Of a stretch of DNA of 64,000 nt, positions 16,536 to 25,375 are shown one piece after another. A program made the position numbers and the translations under genes. The stretch is taken from NCBI RefSeq assembly GCF_045999315.1, contig NZ_CP174607.1, forward strand, positions 1,116,001 through 1,180,000, in the 5' to 3' direction. The notes beneath the pieces are model-generated. The model did no database searches and was not told where the DNA came from. It saw only the letters and a program-made list of their open reading frames with translations. Each line of letters opens with the position of its first letter. Within the stretch, counting starts at the first letter, position 1. This stretch comes from Peredibacter sp045999315. GTDB taxonomy: Bacteria; Bdellovibrionota; Bacteriovoracia; Bacteriovoracales; Bacteriovoracaceae.

Positions 16536-17099
16536 TTAAGATTGAAGATTTTCTTTAACAATTTCAATGTTTTCTGGGATCGAGAAGACCACTAAATAGG
16601 TCTCAATGAAGTCTTGGTCTACGTTAATTTTGTAGTGAGTTTCTACATAGGTAGGAATATTTTTTTCTTCGAAAAGGCGTTTCTTAGCATCGTAAAGACG
16701 GACACCGTCTTCTGGATCATGGGTCGAAGTTTTAAGGGTGAAGACCTCTTCCCATTCATTTTTCATGATGAGAGGCAGATGCTCCTTACAGAAATGAAGA
16801 GTCTTAAAGGGACGAATACAGGCCTTGCAAAAAAGCCTGTCACAAATCGCACAAGTGGTCTCACCTGGCTCATCCGGATGATTAGGACAGAAAAGATCTG
16901 AACGCTTGGGTCTAAGCCTCTCCATGTCCTTCATGCGTTTCATGATGTCAGGATGATAGTGAGGTTCGGCAGGAGTATCTTGATTTTGGGCAGGTAGCTT
17001 TTGTTTAAACAAACGGTAAATCAAAAAGCCCAGTACTCCCAGGATAATAACCAGGAGAAGGTTCATGATAGATATAAGGACAAGTGCCGTTTGTTCCAT
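16536..17099 (-). CDS. Membrane-anchored B-box-like zinc-finger protein
   Basis: A 187-residue protein with one N-terminal membrane segment (about residues 6-30) and a treble zinc-binding pattern: C71-x2-H74, C83-x2-C86, C91-x2-C94 and C104-x2-H107, which resembles a B-box arrangement. The C-terminal domain (about 120-187: DAKKRLFEEKNIPTYVETHY, then YLVVFSIPENIEIVKENL) resembles small ferredoxin-fold modules of the DUF2007 type. Its ATG overlaps the RNase J stop in TAATG, so it is cotranscribed with RNase J. Function unknown. Confidence 0.6.
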   Translation of the reverse strand: MEQTALVLISIMNLLLVIILGVLGFLIYRLFKQKLPAQNQDTPAEPHYHPDIMKRMKDMERLRPKRSDLFCPNHPDEPGETTCAICDRLFCKACIRPFKTLHFCKEHLPLIMKNEWEEVFTLKTSTHDPEDGVRLYDAKKRLFEEKNIPTYVETHYKINVDQDFIETYLVVFSIPENIEIVKENLQS

Positions 17100-18754
17100 T
17101 AGTACAAGTGTACTTCCGTTACGGGTTTATAACCCAGAAAATTATTATAAAACTGACGGGCCGAGATCTTTAACTGATCTTTGACGTAAGCTTCTTCCCT
17201 GCCACCGAGATTATTTTTAATTTGCTCAGTAAGTTTCTTCTTTAAATTCTCAATCCATTCTTGAGCGATTAATGGAAGTCCAACAGTCGTGATTTCCATG
17301 TGGCCCATAGTGCGGTGGTAACTGATGAAAACCGCTCCTTGAGTCGCCATTTTACGACGTTGAGAGATCTGGGTCTTCTCAATCTCCATCGCCTTTCCAT
17401 GAATAAGACGAGGCTCTTTGGCGTCAAGTTCTTCAATCTTAACAGTCCCTTCTCCCAAAATGATTTCGTTATAGTTGTAAATCAAATGAGAGGAGATTTT
17501 TGGATAAGCTGTTTTAATGAAATCATAGTGCTTCTTTAGAAGATAAGATTCACCATGAATCGGAAAATAAAAACCAGGAGTAAAGTTTTTAAGAAGAATA
17601 TGAAGATCTTCTTTCCCTGGGTGGCCAGAAGCATGGATCAAGTGATCATAGGCAGTAATGATTTCAGCGCCAAATTCAGTGAGCTTATTATAGATGCGAT
17701 AAATTTTCTTTTCGTTTCCTGGAATGACCTTAGAACTGAAAATAACAAGATCACCTGGGCCCGGTTTAAAAGTTCCATCTTCACCAAAACTAAAACGTCT
17801 TAGGGCCGATAGAAAATCTCCCTGACATCCAGAAAGGAAAATAAGCATTTTCCCGGTCTCGCCTTTTACTTGGTCAGGCATATAGAGTTCATCCGGACCT
17901 AGATCAACGTGACCCGTTTCATAGGCCGCTTCCATATAGGTCTTCAGTGAACGTCCCATGATCACTATTTTTCTTCCCGCCTCTTTGGCCATCTTGGCGA
18001 TGATGTTCATGCGATGAACGTTCGAAGCAAAGAGCGTAATGAACACACGGTTCTCTTCTCGATTCATGAGTGCTCTTAGATCTTCGTGCAGTTCATTTTC
18101 AGAAGTGGTCTTTCCATCATGCATGATATTGGTTGAATCAATGAAGTAGGCGGTCTGAGCACATTCAGAAAGTTTTTCTTCAATACGGGCAAGATCAATT
18201 GGTTTCTCGTGTTTTGAGAAAAGATCCACTTTAAAATCAGAGATATAAAGGGCGCCCCATTTTTTATCATTACTACGAATCACAAGACCCGCAGTTTCAG
18301 GAATCGAGTGGTTCACATGAATGGGAAAAACTTCCACATTTTTAAACTGAAGATGAGATGTCTCGTTATAGAGTTCATACTTCATCGTGATTTTATGTTC
18401 TTCTAATTTTTTTTGAATCAGGTGATGAGTGAAGTTCGTCACATAAACAGTGATATCAGGGAACTCTTTAAGAAGATGCCCTAATCCACCAATATGATCT
18501 TCATGTCCGTGAGTGATGATGATTGAAGTTAGGCGACTTGAATCAAGAATCGAGAAATCAGGAATGAGATAGTTAATGTCGAAACACTCTTCGTAAGGAA
18601 AAAGCATGCCACAATCAACCAGAATGTCCTCATCCGGAGTTCGAATGAGAGTCATATTCGAGCCAATTTCTTCGACTCCACCAATGGGAATGATGTTAAA
18701 GTATTTGTTTTTCAAAATAAGTCCTTTTGGAAATTGTAACAGACCATCACCCAA
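17099..18754 (-). CDS. rnj: Ribonuclease J
   Basis: A 551-residue metallo-beta-lactamase/beta-CASP ribonuclease. The zinc motif THGHEDHIGG holds H82, H84, D86 and H87; further metal ligands lie in the VFPIHVNHSIPE segment and the beta-CASP region includes FASNVHR and a GHPGKEDL motif, then FYFPIHGE. RNase J enzymes combine 5'-3' exonuclease and endonuclease activity in mRNA turnover and rRNA maturation. Length matches the family. It is translationally coupled to the downstream zinc-finger gene. Confidence 0.9.
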   Translation of the reverse strand: MGDGLLQFPKGLILKNKYFNIIPIGGVEEIGSNMTLIRTPDEDILVDCGMLFPYEECFDINYLIPDFSILDSSRLTSIIITHGHEDHIGGLGHLLKEFPDITVYVTNFTHHLIQKKLEEHKITMKYELYNETSHLQFKNVEVFPIHVNHSIPETAGLVIRSNDKKWGALYISDFKVDLFSKHEKPIDLARIEEKLSECAQTAYFIDSTNIMHDGKTTSENELHEDLRALMNREENRVFITLFASNVHRMNIIAKMAKEAGRKIVIMGRSLKTYMEAAYETGHVDLGPDELYMPDQVKGETGKMLIFLSGCQGDFLSALRRFSFGEDGTFKPGPGDLVIFSSKVIPGNEKKIYRIYNKLTEFGAEIITAYDHLIHASGHPGKEDLHILLKNFTPGFYFPIHGESYLLKKHYDFIKTAYPKISSHLIYNYNEIILGEGTVKIEELDAKEPRLIHGKAMEIEKTQISQRRKMATQGAVFISYHRTMGHMEITTVGLPLIAQEWIENLKKKLTEQIKNNLGGREEAYVKDQLKISARQFYNNFLGYKPVTEVHLY

Positions 18755-18796
18755 AATGCATGGGCAATGGTCTAGACTTGGACCTATTTAATCAAC

Positions 18797-19483
18797 TTAG
18801 ATGGCCTCTGTGTTTGAGGCTTCGATATGAGAAGAATCAAGGAGTTCACGAATGCGGGCGGCCAAAATCAAGGCGGCCACATCGGTTTCTTCTCCGACTG
18901 TAAAGTCAGCGTATTGTTTCTGAGGATCTAGATACTTTTGATACATTGGTCTCACTGTATCGTAATATTGAGCGATCACAGATTCGAGTGAACGACCACG
19001 CTCTTTCACGTCACGGTGAAGACGACGAGTGAAACGGATATCTGAATCAACATGCAAGAAACATTTGATATCAAGCATGTCACGGATTTCTTGATCGTAG
19101 AGAGAAAAGATCCCTTCAAACAGAACGACCTTACATGGACCCACCTGCTCATACTCTTCAGTTCGAGTTGATGTAGCGAAATCATAGATTGGGCATTTAA
19201 TCCCCATGCCTTGTTTCAGCTCAGATAGGTGATGACGGAGAAGGTTCCAATCAAAAGCATCCGGATGGTCAAAGTTCGCTTTACCAGTTGTGGTATAGTT
19301 CGTTTTAGGTTGAATAGGTAAGTAATAGGAATCCATGTGGAGAAGTACAGATTCAGAGCTGTTGATGCTCTTCATGACTTTTTTGGCAAAAGTCGTTTTT
19401 CCAGACCCCGATCCGCCTGCGATACCGATGAGAAAGATTTTATTTTGCATATCGGGAAGTTTTACTAACAAAGAAAGTACCAT
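18797..19483 (-). CDS. udk: Uridine/cytidine kinase
   Basis: This NTPase phosphorylates uridine and cytidine in pyrimidine salvage. Walker A GGSGSGKTT lies near the N-terminus, followed by HMDSYY, the FDHPDAFDW substrate motif, the YDFATSTRT loop, and the lid RRLHRDVKERGR, all characteristic of Udk. ATG 19483 gives 228 residues; an internal ATG at 19450 (MQNKIFLIG) would give a length closer to E. coli Udk, and neither has a convincing Shine-Dalgarno sequence. It is divergent from prmA. Confidence 0.9.
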   Translation of the reverse strand: MVLSLLVKLPDMQNKIFLIGIAGGSGSGKTTFAKKVMKSINSSESVLLHMDSYYLPIQPKTNYTTTGKANFDHPDAFDWNLLRHHLSELKQGMGIKCPIYDFATSTRTEEYEQVGPCKVVLFEGIFSLYDQEIRDMLDIKCFLHVDSDIRFTRRLHRDVKERGRSLESVIAQYYDTVRPMYQKYLDPQKQYADFTVGEETDVAALILAARIRELLDSSHIEASNTEAI

Positions 19484-19572
19484 ATGCGCAAGAAAACCTT
19501 CAGAAATGTAATTTTTTTATCCTCACAATGGGCCCTTCTTAGGTTATAAAGCCATTAAATTAAAGGATTTTT

Positions 19573-20535
19573 ATGGACGCATTTTGGGTAGTGACCCTAT
19601 TTCATTTCCAACCAACTTCGGAGCAATGGGCGAATATTGAGTCCATGGCAATTAATGACCACGGTTCTCTAGGGATCGAAGAGTTTTCTCTCGATGAACC
19701 AGAGGTAGATGCACTCTTAGGTGAGCGTTCTTATTCCGGTGGTGATTTACCACAAGACGTTTTAGATGAAGTGGAAAGCCGTGTGCTTGGACGCCCAAAT
19801 AATTATCGTTTCTTTTTCGGTGATGAAGAGGGTGCTTCAGAGTTTTATACTAAAGTTGGCCAAGTCTATTTATGTGAATCACAAATTGAAACTCAGCAAA
19901 CAGAAGACTGGAACGCAGAATGGAAAAAGCATTACGCTCCGATCAAGGTCAACGATTCGCTTGAGATCATTCCTTCTTGGAACAAAGATTATAATAGTAC
20001 TAGTCGCGAGAAAATCTATATCTATCCAGGTATGGGATTCGGAACTGGTAGTCACGAGACAACCTTCTTGTGCTTAAAGCTTTTCACTGAACATCTTTTA
20101 AACCAAAAAGTAGAAACGGTTTTAGATTTTGGTTCCGGTTCAGGGATCTTGGGACTTGCTACGTTCAAGTTTTTCCCTGAGGCCAAAGTTGATTTTTATG
20201 ACATTGATCCTGAGGCCAATAAGAACTGTTATCAAAATGCTGAGACCAATAATCTAGAAGATCATGCTTTTAGACTGCTTCTGCCTGAAGTGAGAGAAAA
20301 ACTCATGAAGGAATACGATGTGGTCTTCGCTAATATTCTTGAAAGTATTCTGATGCTCGAGCAAGAAGCTCTGATCGCCCATACGAAGAAAGGTGGATCA
20401 TTGATTCTCTCCGGTCTTTTAAGACATCAGGCCGCAAACATCATCAAGCTTTACACAGATGCTGGCATGAAACTTATCAGTCACGTTGAGAAAGGTGACT
20501 GGGCCGCCATTTTATTTAAAAAGGGCGAGGCATGA
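19573..20535 (+). CDS. prmA: Ribosomal protein L11 methyltransferase PrmA
   Basis: A 320-residue class I SAM methyltransferase that trimethylates L11. The PrmA hallmark PGMGFGTGSHETT comes just before SAM motif I (VLDFGSGSGILGL), with the acidic DIDPEA loop and the VVFANILESIL motif (NI..... in place of the family's NILA) following. AAAGGA lies 6 nt before the ATG. It overlaps rsmE by 4 nt (ATGA), a pairing common in bacteria. Confidence 0.94.
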   Translation: MDAFWVVTLFHFQPTSEQWANIESMAINDHGSLGIEEFSLDEPEVDALLGERSYSGGDLPQDVLDEVESRVLGRPNNYRFFFGDEEGASEFYTKVGQVYLCESQIETQQTEDWNAEWKKHYAPIKVNDSLEIIPSWNKDYNSTSREKIYIYPGMGFGTGSHETTFLCLKLFTEHLLNQKVETVLDFGSGSGILGLATFKFFPEAKVDFYDIDPEANKNCYQNAETNNLEDHAFRLLLPEVREKLMKEYDVVFANILESILMLEQEALIAHTKKGGSLILSGLLRHQAANIIKLYTDAGMKLISHVEKGDWAAILFKKGEA

Positions 20536-21224
20536 GGGCCCACTGGCTTTCTGATTTAAGCGTTCAAGAGGGCTACGTCTTAAAAGACGAGTCTCTTCAT
20601 CATTTGGTGAATGTGATCAGGATTGAGGTTGGTGAGGAGCTGTTACTTCTCAACGGTAAAGGGCTTCAAGTTCTGACTGAAGTTGAAAGCATCGCCAAGC
20701 GTGAGCTTCGTTTAAGATTTAAATCTGAGATTCCCGCAGAAAGAAAATACATTTTTGATCTAGCACTAGGTATGCCTAAGCGCGATGCCTTTGAACTTTG
20801 TCTTAAGCAGGCGACTGAGCTAGGTTTTCGTAAGATCTACCTCATCCGATCTGCTTATTCGCAAATGAAGGCGCCAGAAATGGATCGCATGGAGAAGCTT
20901 CTGGTTTCGGCCCTGGAGCAATCGAATGCGAGCTTTATACCGGAACTCGAGGAAGTTAAGTGGGAAGAGATTCCTTGGAGTCACTATCACTCGGCCCTTC
21001 TTTTAGACTCTCAGACTTCCATTAACAGGCCGGTCTTTGATTCAGCTCCTTTAAGTCCTCACCTTTTGATCGTAGGACCAGAGGGTGGTTTTTCGCCCGA
21101 CGAGCTTAAGTACCTTCACTCACAAAATCAGGTAAAAGTCGTCAATTTACCTACTCCGATTTTGCGAACACCTACGGCCCTGGCCACTGGGGCGGGTATC
21201 ATGCTTGAAAGTTTGCTTAAGTGA
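20532..21224 (+). CDS. rsmE: 16S rRNA m3U1498 methyltransferase RsmE
   Basis: A 230-residue SPOUT-class methyltransferase modifying U1498 in the decoding region of 16S rRNA. An N-terminal PUA-like domain (HHLVNVIRIEVGEEL) is followed by the trefoil-knot SAM site with LIVGPEGGFSPDE and the closing LPTPILRTPTALATG motif, diagnostic for RsmE. It is coupled to prmA by an ATGA overlap. Confidence 0.94.
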   Translation: MRAHWLSDLSVQEGYVLKDESLHHLVNVIRIEVGEELLLLNGKGLQVLTEVESIAKRELRLRFKSEIPAERKYIFDLALGMPKRDAFELCLKQATELGFRKIYLIRSAYSQMKAPEMDRMEKLLVSALEQSNASFIPELEEVKWEEIPWSHYHSALLLDSQTSINRPVFDSAPLSPHLLIVGPEGGFSPDELKYLHSQNQVKVVNLPTPILRTPTALATGAGIMLESLLK

Positions 21225-21260
21225 AGAATGACGAGCTAAGATTAAGAAAAGGACCAAATC

Positions 21261-21959
21261 ATGAATTTAGAAAGCGTTCAGAATAAAAAGAATACTCCTC
21301 CAGCGAATGATGATTTTATGGAAGAGTTTGATTTTAAACCGATCACTTCGGGTCTTGGTTTTCATCATCAGAAGGCCACGGAAGTAAAGCCAATGTTCAC
21401 CGAAAGAACTGTGGCCGTAAGTCCGCTTCCGACTTCAGTACCGTCGATGAAAAAAGAAATGAACGTTTATCAAAATGATTTATCAATGTTCTACAATCAG
21501 GCCCAGACGCAAGAGGCCCCAGTTGAAGTTGAGCCAGTAGCGGAAGAAAAATATTATCGCGTGGCGGGTAAAACTCAGCGTGTGTTTGCTTACCTGACTG
21601 ATCTGACTTTTGTAGCAGGACTTTTGGCGGGTGTTTTAACAATTATGGCCAAGTCAGTGGATATGGATCTCATTCAAGTGTGGGAGCAATACCCTCACGA
21701 GATTACTCCCCTGGTTGTAACTCTGTTCTGTGGTTTTTATTTGATCTATTTCGCCATCTTTGAAAAGGCGAGTCAGTCTACGCTTGGAAAGAATCTCTTT
21801 AACTTAAGAGTGACCAGCATGGACAATGGTTCATTATCTCTTACAACTTTACTCATGCGTTCCATCGTGAGTCTTTTAAACTTTGCGAGTCTTGGTTTAT
21901 TCTCATATTTTGATTTGCAGAATAAAGTGACTAACTCAAAAGTAATTCGGATCGACTAA
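21261..21959 (+). CDS. RDD-family membrane protein
   Basis: A 232-residue protein. The first 90 residues are soluble and low in hydrophobicity; then comes an RDD domain beginning RVFAYLTDLTFVAG, with paired membrane segments, TLGKNLFNLRV and a final hydrophobic stretch. RDD proteins are small inner-membrane proteins of mostly unknown role, some linked to ion transport. AAGGA precedes the ATG. Its stop TAA overlaps the ATG of the next gene (TAATG). Confidence 0.75.
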   Translation: MNLESVQNKKNTPPANDDFMEEFDFKPITSGLGFHHQKATEVKPMFTERTVAVSPLPTSVPSMKKEMNVYQNDLSMFYNQAQTQEAPVEVEPVAEEKYYRVAGKTQRVFAYLTDLTFVAGLLAGVLTIMAKSVDMDLIQVWEQYPHEITPLVVTLFCGFYLIYFAIFEKASQSTLGKNLFNLRVTSMDNGSLSLTTLLMRSIVSLLNFASLGLFSYFDLQNKVTNSKVIRID

Positions 21960-22408
21960 TGTTTTCACCATCTCTAGAACACTTCCTAAAGCAGAACGAA
22001 GGTAAAAGAATTGTTTTTACCAATGGCTGCTTTGATATTTTACACCGCGGACATGTGACTTATCTCGCTGAAGCAAGAAAGCTCGGAGATCTTCTGGTCG
22101 TCGGTGTGAATTCAGATGCGAGTGTAAAGCGTCTTAAAGGACCTGAGCGCCCGATCAACAATGAGAACGATCGTGCTTATGTTCTGTCTCAACTTAAGTC
22201 AGTAGATTTCACAGAGATCTTCACAGAAGACACTCCCCTTAATCTCATTCTGAAAGTGAAACCAAAAATCCTTGTGAAAGGTGGCGACTGGAAGATTGAT
22301 CAGATCGTAGGAGCGAAAGAAGTTCTTGCGGATGGAGGAGATGTTTTCTCTCTGAATTTCGTTGATGGCTACTCGACAACTTCGATCATTCAAAAAATTC
22401 AGGCATGA
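21959..22408 (+). CDS. rfaE2: D-glycero-beta-D-manno-heptose 1-phosphate adenylyltransferase
   Basis: A 149-residue nucleotidyltransferase corresponding to the C-terminal half of HldE. It shows the FTNGCFDILHRGHV site (HxGH equivalent), VGVNSDASVKRLKGPERP, and the KGGDW and GYSTTSIIQKI motifs. It makes ADP-heptose for LPS inner core, which implies a heptose-containing outer membrane. Here it is a separate gene rather than fused to the heptose kinase. The ATG overlaps the upstream stop. Confidence 0.93.
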   Translation: MFSPSLEHFLKQNEGKRIVFTNGCFDILHRGHVTYLAEARKLGDLLVVGVNSDASVKRLKGPERPINNENDRAYVLSQLKSVDFTEIFTEDTPLNLILKVKPKILVKGGDWKIDQIVGAKEVLADGGDVFSLNFVDGYSTTSIIQKIQA

Positions 22409-22743
22409 TTTTTTCTCTCGGAACTTCTGAGAATAAAATTGATCTACCAGAGAATTCTAACTTCGATATCATCTGCTTTTTCAGAGTGAATCATGCTGTT
22501 CAAGGTGACTCTTCGCTTTGGTGGAAAACACTTACAGCAAGTCTTCGAGGGAAGCGATCAGTGCTCATTTTAGACTCTAATGTGGGTTCTTTCCCTGCCA
22601 TGGATAAGACTCAGCGTTGGCAGGTGGGTGATAACTGGTGTTGGCTCTCTCCTAGAAGCCTCAGTGTTATTTCAAAAGCTTACTCCACTTCTGCGATGGA
22701 TTTTGAACAGTTAAAGTCTTTCTTAACAACTTATAAGCCCTAG
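22405..22743 (+). CDS. Hypothetical protein
   Basis: A 112-residue protein overlapping rfaE2 by 4 nt (ATGA), so it is translationally coupled. It is Trp- and Ser-rich (SSLWWKTLTASLRGK, RWQVGDNWCWLSPR), without signal peptide or membrane segment. The alternating beta pattern suggests a small alpha/beta fold. No family was recognised. Codon use matches its neighbours. Confidence 0.55.
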   Translation: MIFSLGTSENKIDLPENSNFDIICFFRVNHAVQGDSSLWWKTLTASLRGKRSVLILDSNVGSFPAMDKTQRWQVGDNWCWLSPRSLSVISKAYSTSAMDFEQLKSFLTTYKP

Positions 22744-22792
22744 AAATCTTTTGATTTCCTGATTTTTTTAATCAGTTACCTAAAAAAGCCCT

Positions 22793-22819
22793 CAAATAAG
22801 TACTTGAGTCTTTCGATAA
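22793..22819 (+). promoter_or_regulatory. Candidate flagellar sigma-28 promoter for fliC
   Basis: CAAATAAG (22793-22800), 11-nt spacer, TTCGATAA (22812-22819). The -10 element matches six of eight positions of the FliA consensus GCCGATAA; the -35 match is weak. It lies 65 nt ahead of the flagellin start, in the right place for a class 3 flagellar promoter. Confidence 0.5.
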
Positions 22820-22883
22820 GAAAACGAGACCGATCATTGTGGTCGGTTAATATTTGATCTCGATTCTTACAAGGAGTACGTTG

Positions 22884-23714
22884 ATGGGCTTAAGAATCAA
22901 CACCAACATTGCCTCGCAAGAGGTACAAAAGAACCTGAAGGTCAGCAATGCCCAACAGGAAGCAGAGTTTGCAAAACTCTCGTCTGGTAAACGGATTACT
23001 AAATCCGCGGATGATGCCGCAGGTTTGGCGATCGCTAAGAAGTTAGAGGCCGAAACACGAGGTCTGCGTGTGGCCAATCGAAACGCAAACGATGCTATCT
23101 CGATGGTTCAGGTTGCCGAAGGTGGTCTGAACGAAACGAGTAACATCCTTACCCGTTTGCGCGAACTTTCAATCCAGGCCGGATCGGACACGGTGGGTGA
23201 AGCTGAACGAGGCTATCTCTCACTGGAATATGAACAATTAGTTCAAGAGGCCGATCGTATTTCAAAAACCACTTCATTCAACGGCCGACCACTTTTAAAA
23301 GGTGAAGGGGACACATTACAGTTCCAAGTCGGTGCGTATGGTGGCGAGGATAACCGAATCGAATTTGATGCTGCTTCAACCGATGCTTCATCAGAGTCTC
23401 TCGGTATCAGTGGCTCGAATATCCGGGATAAACAAGGTGCCATTGATAACCTGGAGCGAATCGACAACGCCATTAACAAAGTGAGTGCCTTCCGCGCTAA
23501 CTTTGGTTCGATCCAATCGCGTCTACAGTCGACCATCAACAACCTTGATGTTGCCACTGTAAACCAAGAAGCTGCACGTTCACGTATTGAAGACGTTGAT
23601 GTGGCAGATTCAACAGCAAAACTTGCATCTTCTCAGATCAAGAATGCTGCAGGTACCGCTACTCTTTCTCAGGCCAACCAGCTTGGTAACAGTGCTCTGA
23701 GATTGATCGGTTAA
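22884..23714 (+). CDS. fliC: Flagellin
   Basis: A 276-residue flagellin with the conserved D0/D1 termini: MGLRINTNIASQ, LSSGKRITKSADDAAGLAIA and ANDAISMVQVAEGGL at the N-terminus and SRIEDVDVADSTAK, SQANQ at the C-terminus. The middle is short, so the variable D2/D3 region is minimal. Upstream in-frame codons exist from 22854, but ATG 22884 follows AAGGAG (22871-22876) at good spacing and starts the conserved protein. It is the only flagellin in the window. Confidence 0.96.
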   Translation: MGLRINTNIASQEVQKNLKVSNAQQEAEFAKLSSGKRITKSADDAAGLAIAKKLEAETRGLRVANRNANDAISMVQVAEGGLNETSNILTRLRELSIQAGSDTVGEAERGYLSLEYEQLVQEADRISKTTSFNGRPLLKGEGDTLQFQVGAYGGEDNRIEFDAASTDASSESLGISGSNIRDKQGAIDNLERIDNAINKVSAFRANFGSIQSRLQSTINNLDVATVNQEAARSRIEDVDVADSTAKLASSQIKNAAGTATLSQANQLGNSALRLIG

Positions 23715-23754
23715 TCGTACTCTGTATTAGGTGTTCCGTATTACTTAAGCCCAG

Positions 23755-23785
23755 GGCCTCCTGGTTAACCCCAGGAGGTCTTTTT
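23755..23785 (+). terminator. Strong terminator after flagellin
   Basis: GGCCTCCTGG (23755-23764), loop TTAACC, CCAGGAGGTC (23771-23780), then TTTTT: a ten-pair stem with one G-U pair. The T tract abuts the GGAG that serves as the Shine-Dalgarno sequence of the next gene, so read-through transcripts keep a usable start only just past the hairpin. Confidence 0.9.
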
Positions 23786-23798
23786 GGAGACAATAACT

Positions 23799-24548
23799 TT
23801 GGCAAACGACAACAAACTTAAAAAAGTAAAAGATGAAGCGACAATCTTGAACTTGTTGTCAGGTGCCAAGCACGGTAATTCGGAAGTCTTTATTTGGAAA
23901 CTTATCGGGAATGAAAAACATCTTGGTCAGGTCAGAATTGAATCGATCAGGAAGTCCCGAAAAGATTTTTGTATCATACCGGCCGAAGGTCAGGATCGTC
24001 TTGTTCAGGAATTAATGGGGAGCCATAACCACGTTGATCTCTACATTCCAGAATCAGCACTTCTTCTTCGTTGTGCGATCAAGCAGACTGATGCTCCTTA
24101 CCGATACTACCTTCAGCTTCCAAATTTCGTTGCTCAAGTCGAAAGACGACAAAGCTTTCGACTGAATGTGCATGGCACTTCAGAAGTTAAATTGAGCTTC
24201 GGAAAATCTGTTGCCCTCCCTCGTCCTATGAGTCAGCATTTCTTAAAAGAATGTTTTGATATCAGTGCCGGTGGTTTTTCTTTCTTCATCTCAAAAATGG
24301 AGACCAAGTTTTTCCAAATTGATGACGCCATCCCGATGGTTGAAATCAAGGCCGGAAACTGGACCACTAAGATCAGTGCTCAGATCGCCACCATTCGTGA
24401 GGTCGAACCTGACGAATACAATGGTCTCGCCTATAAAGTCTGGAGAGTGAGTTGTCGCTTCTCTCAAATTGATCAGGTCAGTAGGAAGTATCTTGAGAAA
24501 TTTATTTTTGAGCGGATTAAGGACGAGCTTCATGCTATAAATGAATAG
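23799..24548 (+). CDS. PilZ-domain (cyclic di-GMP receptor) protein
   Basis: About 249 residues. The start is taken as TTG 23799, because GGAG at 23786-23789 lies nine nt upstream; an in-frame TTG at 23784 would lie inside the terminator. The N-terminal half is YcgR-N-like beta structure. The PilZ motifs are ERRQSFRL (about residue 114) and DISAGG (about 153), which together bind c-di-GMP. Lying between flagellin and the flagellar cap operon, it may act as a YcgR-type motility brake, which is inference. The 3' end overlaps the next gene. Confidence 0.8.
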   Translation: MANDNKLKKVKDEATILNLLSGAKHGNSEVFIWKLIGNEKHLGQVRIESIRKSRKDFCIIPAEGQDRLVQELMGSHNHVDLYIPESALLLRCAIKQTDAPYRYYLQLPNFVAQVERRQSFRLNVHGTSEVKLSFGKSVALPRPMSQHFLKECFDISAGGFSFFISKMETKFFQIDDAIPMVEIKAGNWTTKISAQIATIREVEPDEYNGLAYKVWRVSCRFSQIDQVSRKYLEKFIFERIKDELHAINE

Positions 24549-25299
24549 TATGAAGATCGCTGCAATCTCTGATGTCCACGTAAAAGCGCCACATGACGAA
24601 GCTGACAAGCTTCTGTCGGCGTTTTTGGACCATCCGGAGGTTCAATCCGCCGATTACGTGCTTCTTCTTGGGGACATCTTTGATCTCATGTGTGGCCCTC
24701 ACGAAGAGTACCTTAAACTTTATTCTCATTTATTTGATCGCATGGATGCCCTTCATAAAAAAGGCAAGAAAGTCTTTTTCTTAGAGGGTAATCACGACGT
24801 TCATTTGCAGGGCCTGTTCCTCAAGCGCTGGCCCAATTTTGAGATTCTTTCAGAACAAATGGCCGTGATTGAAAAAATCGACGGGAAACTTTATTACTTC
24901 TCCCATGGTGATGAGCATGAGGTGGATAATGAGGCCTATCAGCGTTACAAGGAAATCATCCATTCGACTCCACTGCGCTTTGTGGCCAATCAAATCCTTC
25001 CATATGCAGTTTTAAACTATGTTGGCGAGAAGGCCTCAAAAATCTCTCGCAAGAAAGGTTCTAAAAAATTCGATGCTGAACTTGTAAAAACCCGTTTCCG
25101 TAATGGTGTTCAAACCACCACCAAAGGCGAGTTTGATTTTGTGATCGGTGGCCATAGTCATGTAAAAGATAATTTCACATTACCGGGCACGAACAGTGTT
25201 TACTTAAATAACGGTTACGCTTTAAGAGAAAATACGTTCCTGCTTATAGATAACCATGTTCCTCGATTTGTTCCGATCACTTTCTCCAGAGAAAGTTAG
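24541..25299 (+). CDS. LpxH-like metallophosphoesterase
   Basis: A 252-residue calcineurin-fold phosphoesterase with all metal motifs: ISDVH, LLGDIFD, EGNHD, SHGDEHE and GGHSHVK. The architecture resembles UDP-2,3-diacylglucosamine pyrophosphatase (LpxH/LpxI-type step of lipid A synthesis), and the DIFD plus EGNHD arrangement favours LpxH. The start could also be ATG 24550. It overlaps the PilZ gene by 8 nt. Its stop codon lies inside a hairpin shared with the convergent recN. Confidence 0.75.
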   Translation: MNSMKIAAISDVHVKAPHDEADKLLSAFLDHPEVQSADYVLLLGDIFDLMCGPHEEYLKLYSHLFDRMDALHKKGKKVFFLEGNHDVHLQGLFLKRWPNFEILSEQMAVIEKIDGKLYYFSHGDEHEVDNEAYQRYKEIIHSTPLRFVANQILPYAVLNYVGEKASKISRKKGSKKFDAELVKTRFRNGVQTTTKGEFDFVIGGHSHVKDNFTLPGTNSVYLNNGYALRENTFLLIDNHVPRFVPITFSRES

Positions 25300-25317
25300 G
25301 CCAGGAGGGCCTAACTT
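25293..25317. terminator. Hairpin between convergent lpxH-like gene and recN
   Basis: AAGTTAGGCC (25293-25302), AGGAG, GGCCTAACTT (25308-25317): a perfect ten-pair stem that includes the phosphoesterase stop codon. T tracts on either side are weak, so it may act as an mRNA 3'-end stabiliser. An adjacent overlapping stem (ACTTTCTC/GAGAAAGT, 25279-25296) shares bases with it and would be mutually exclusive. Confidence 0.6.
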
Positions 25318-25375
25318 GTATGCGTAAGCAGCCCGAAGGGTCTCGAAGCTGGAAGCGAAGAGAACAAAGTGAATC

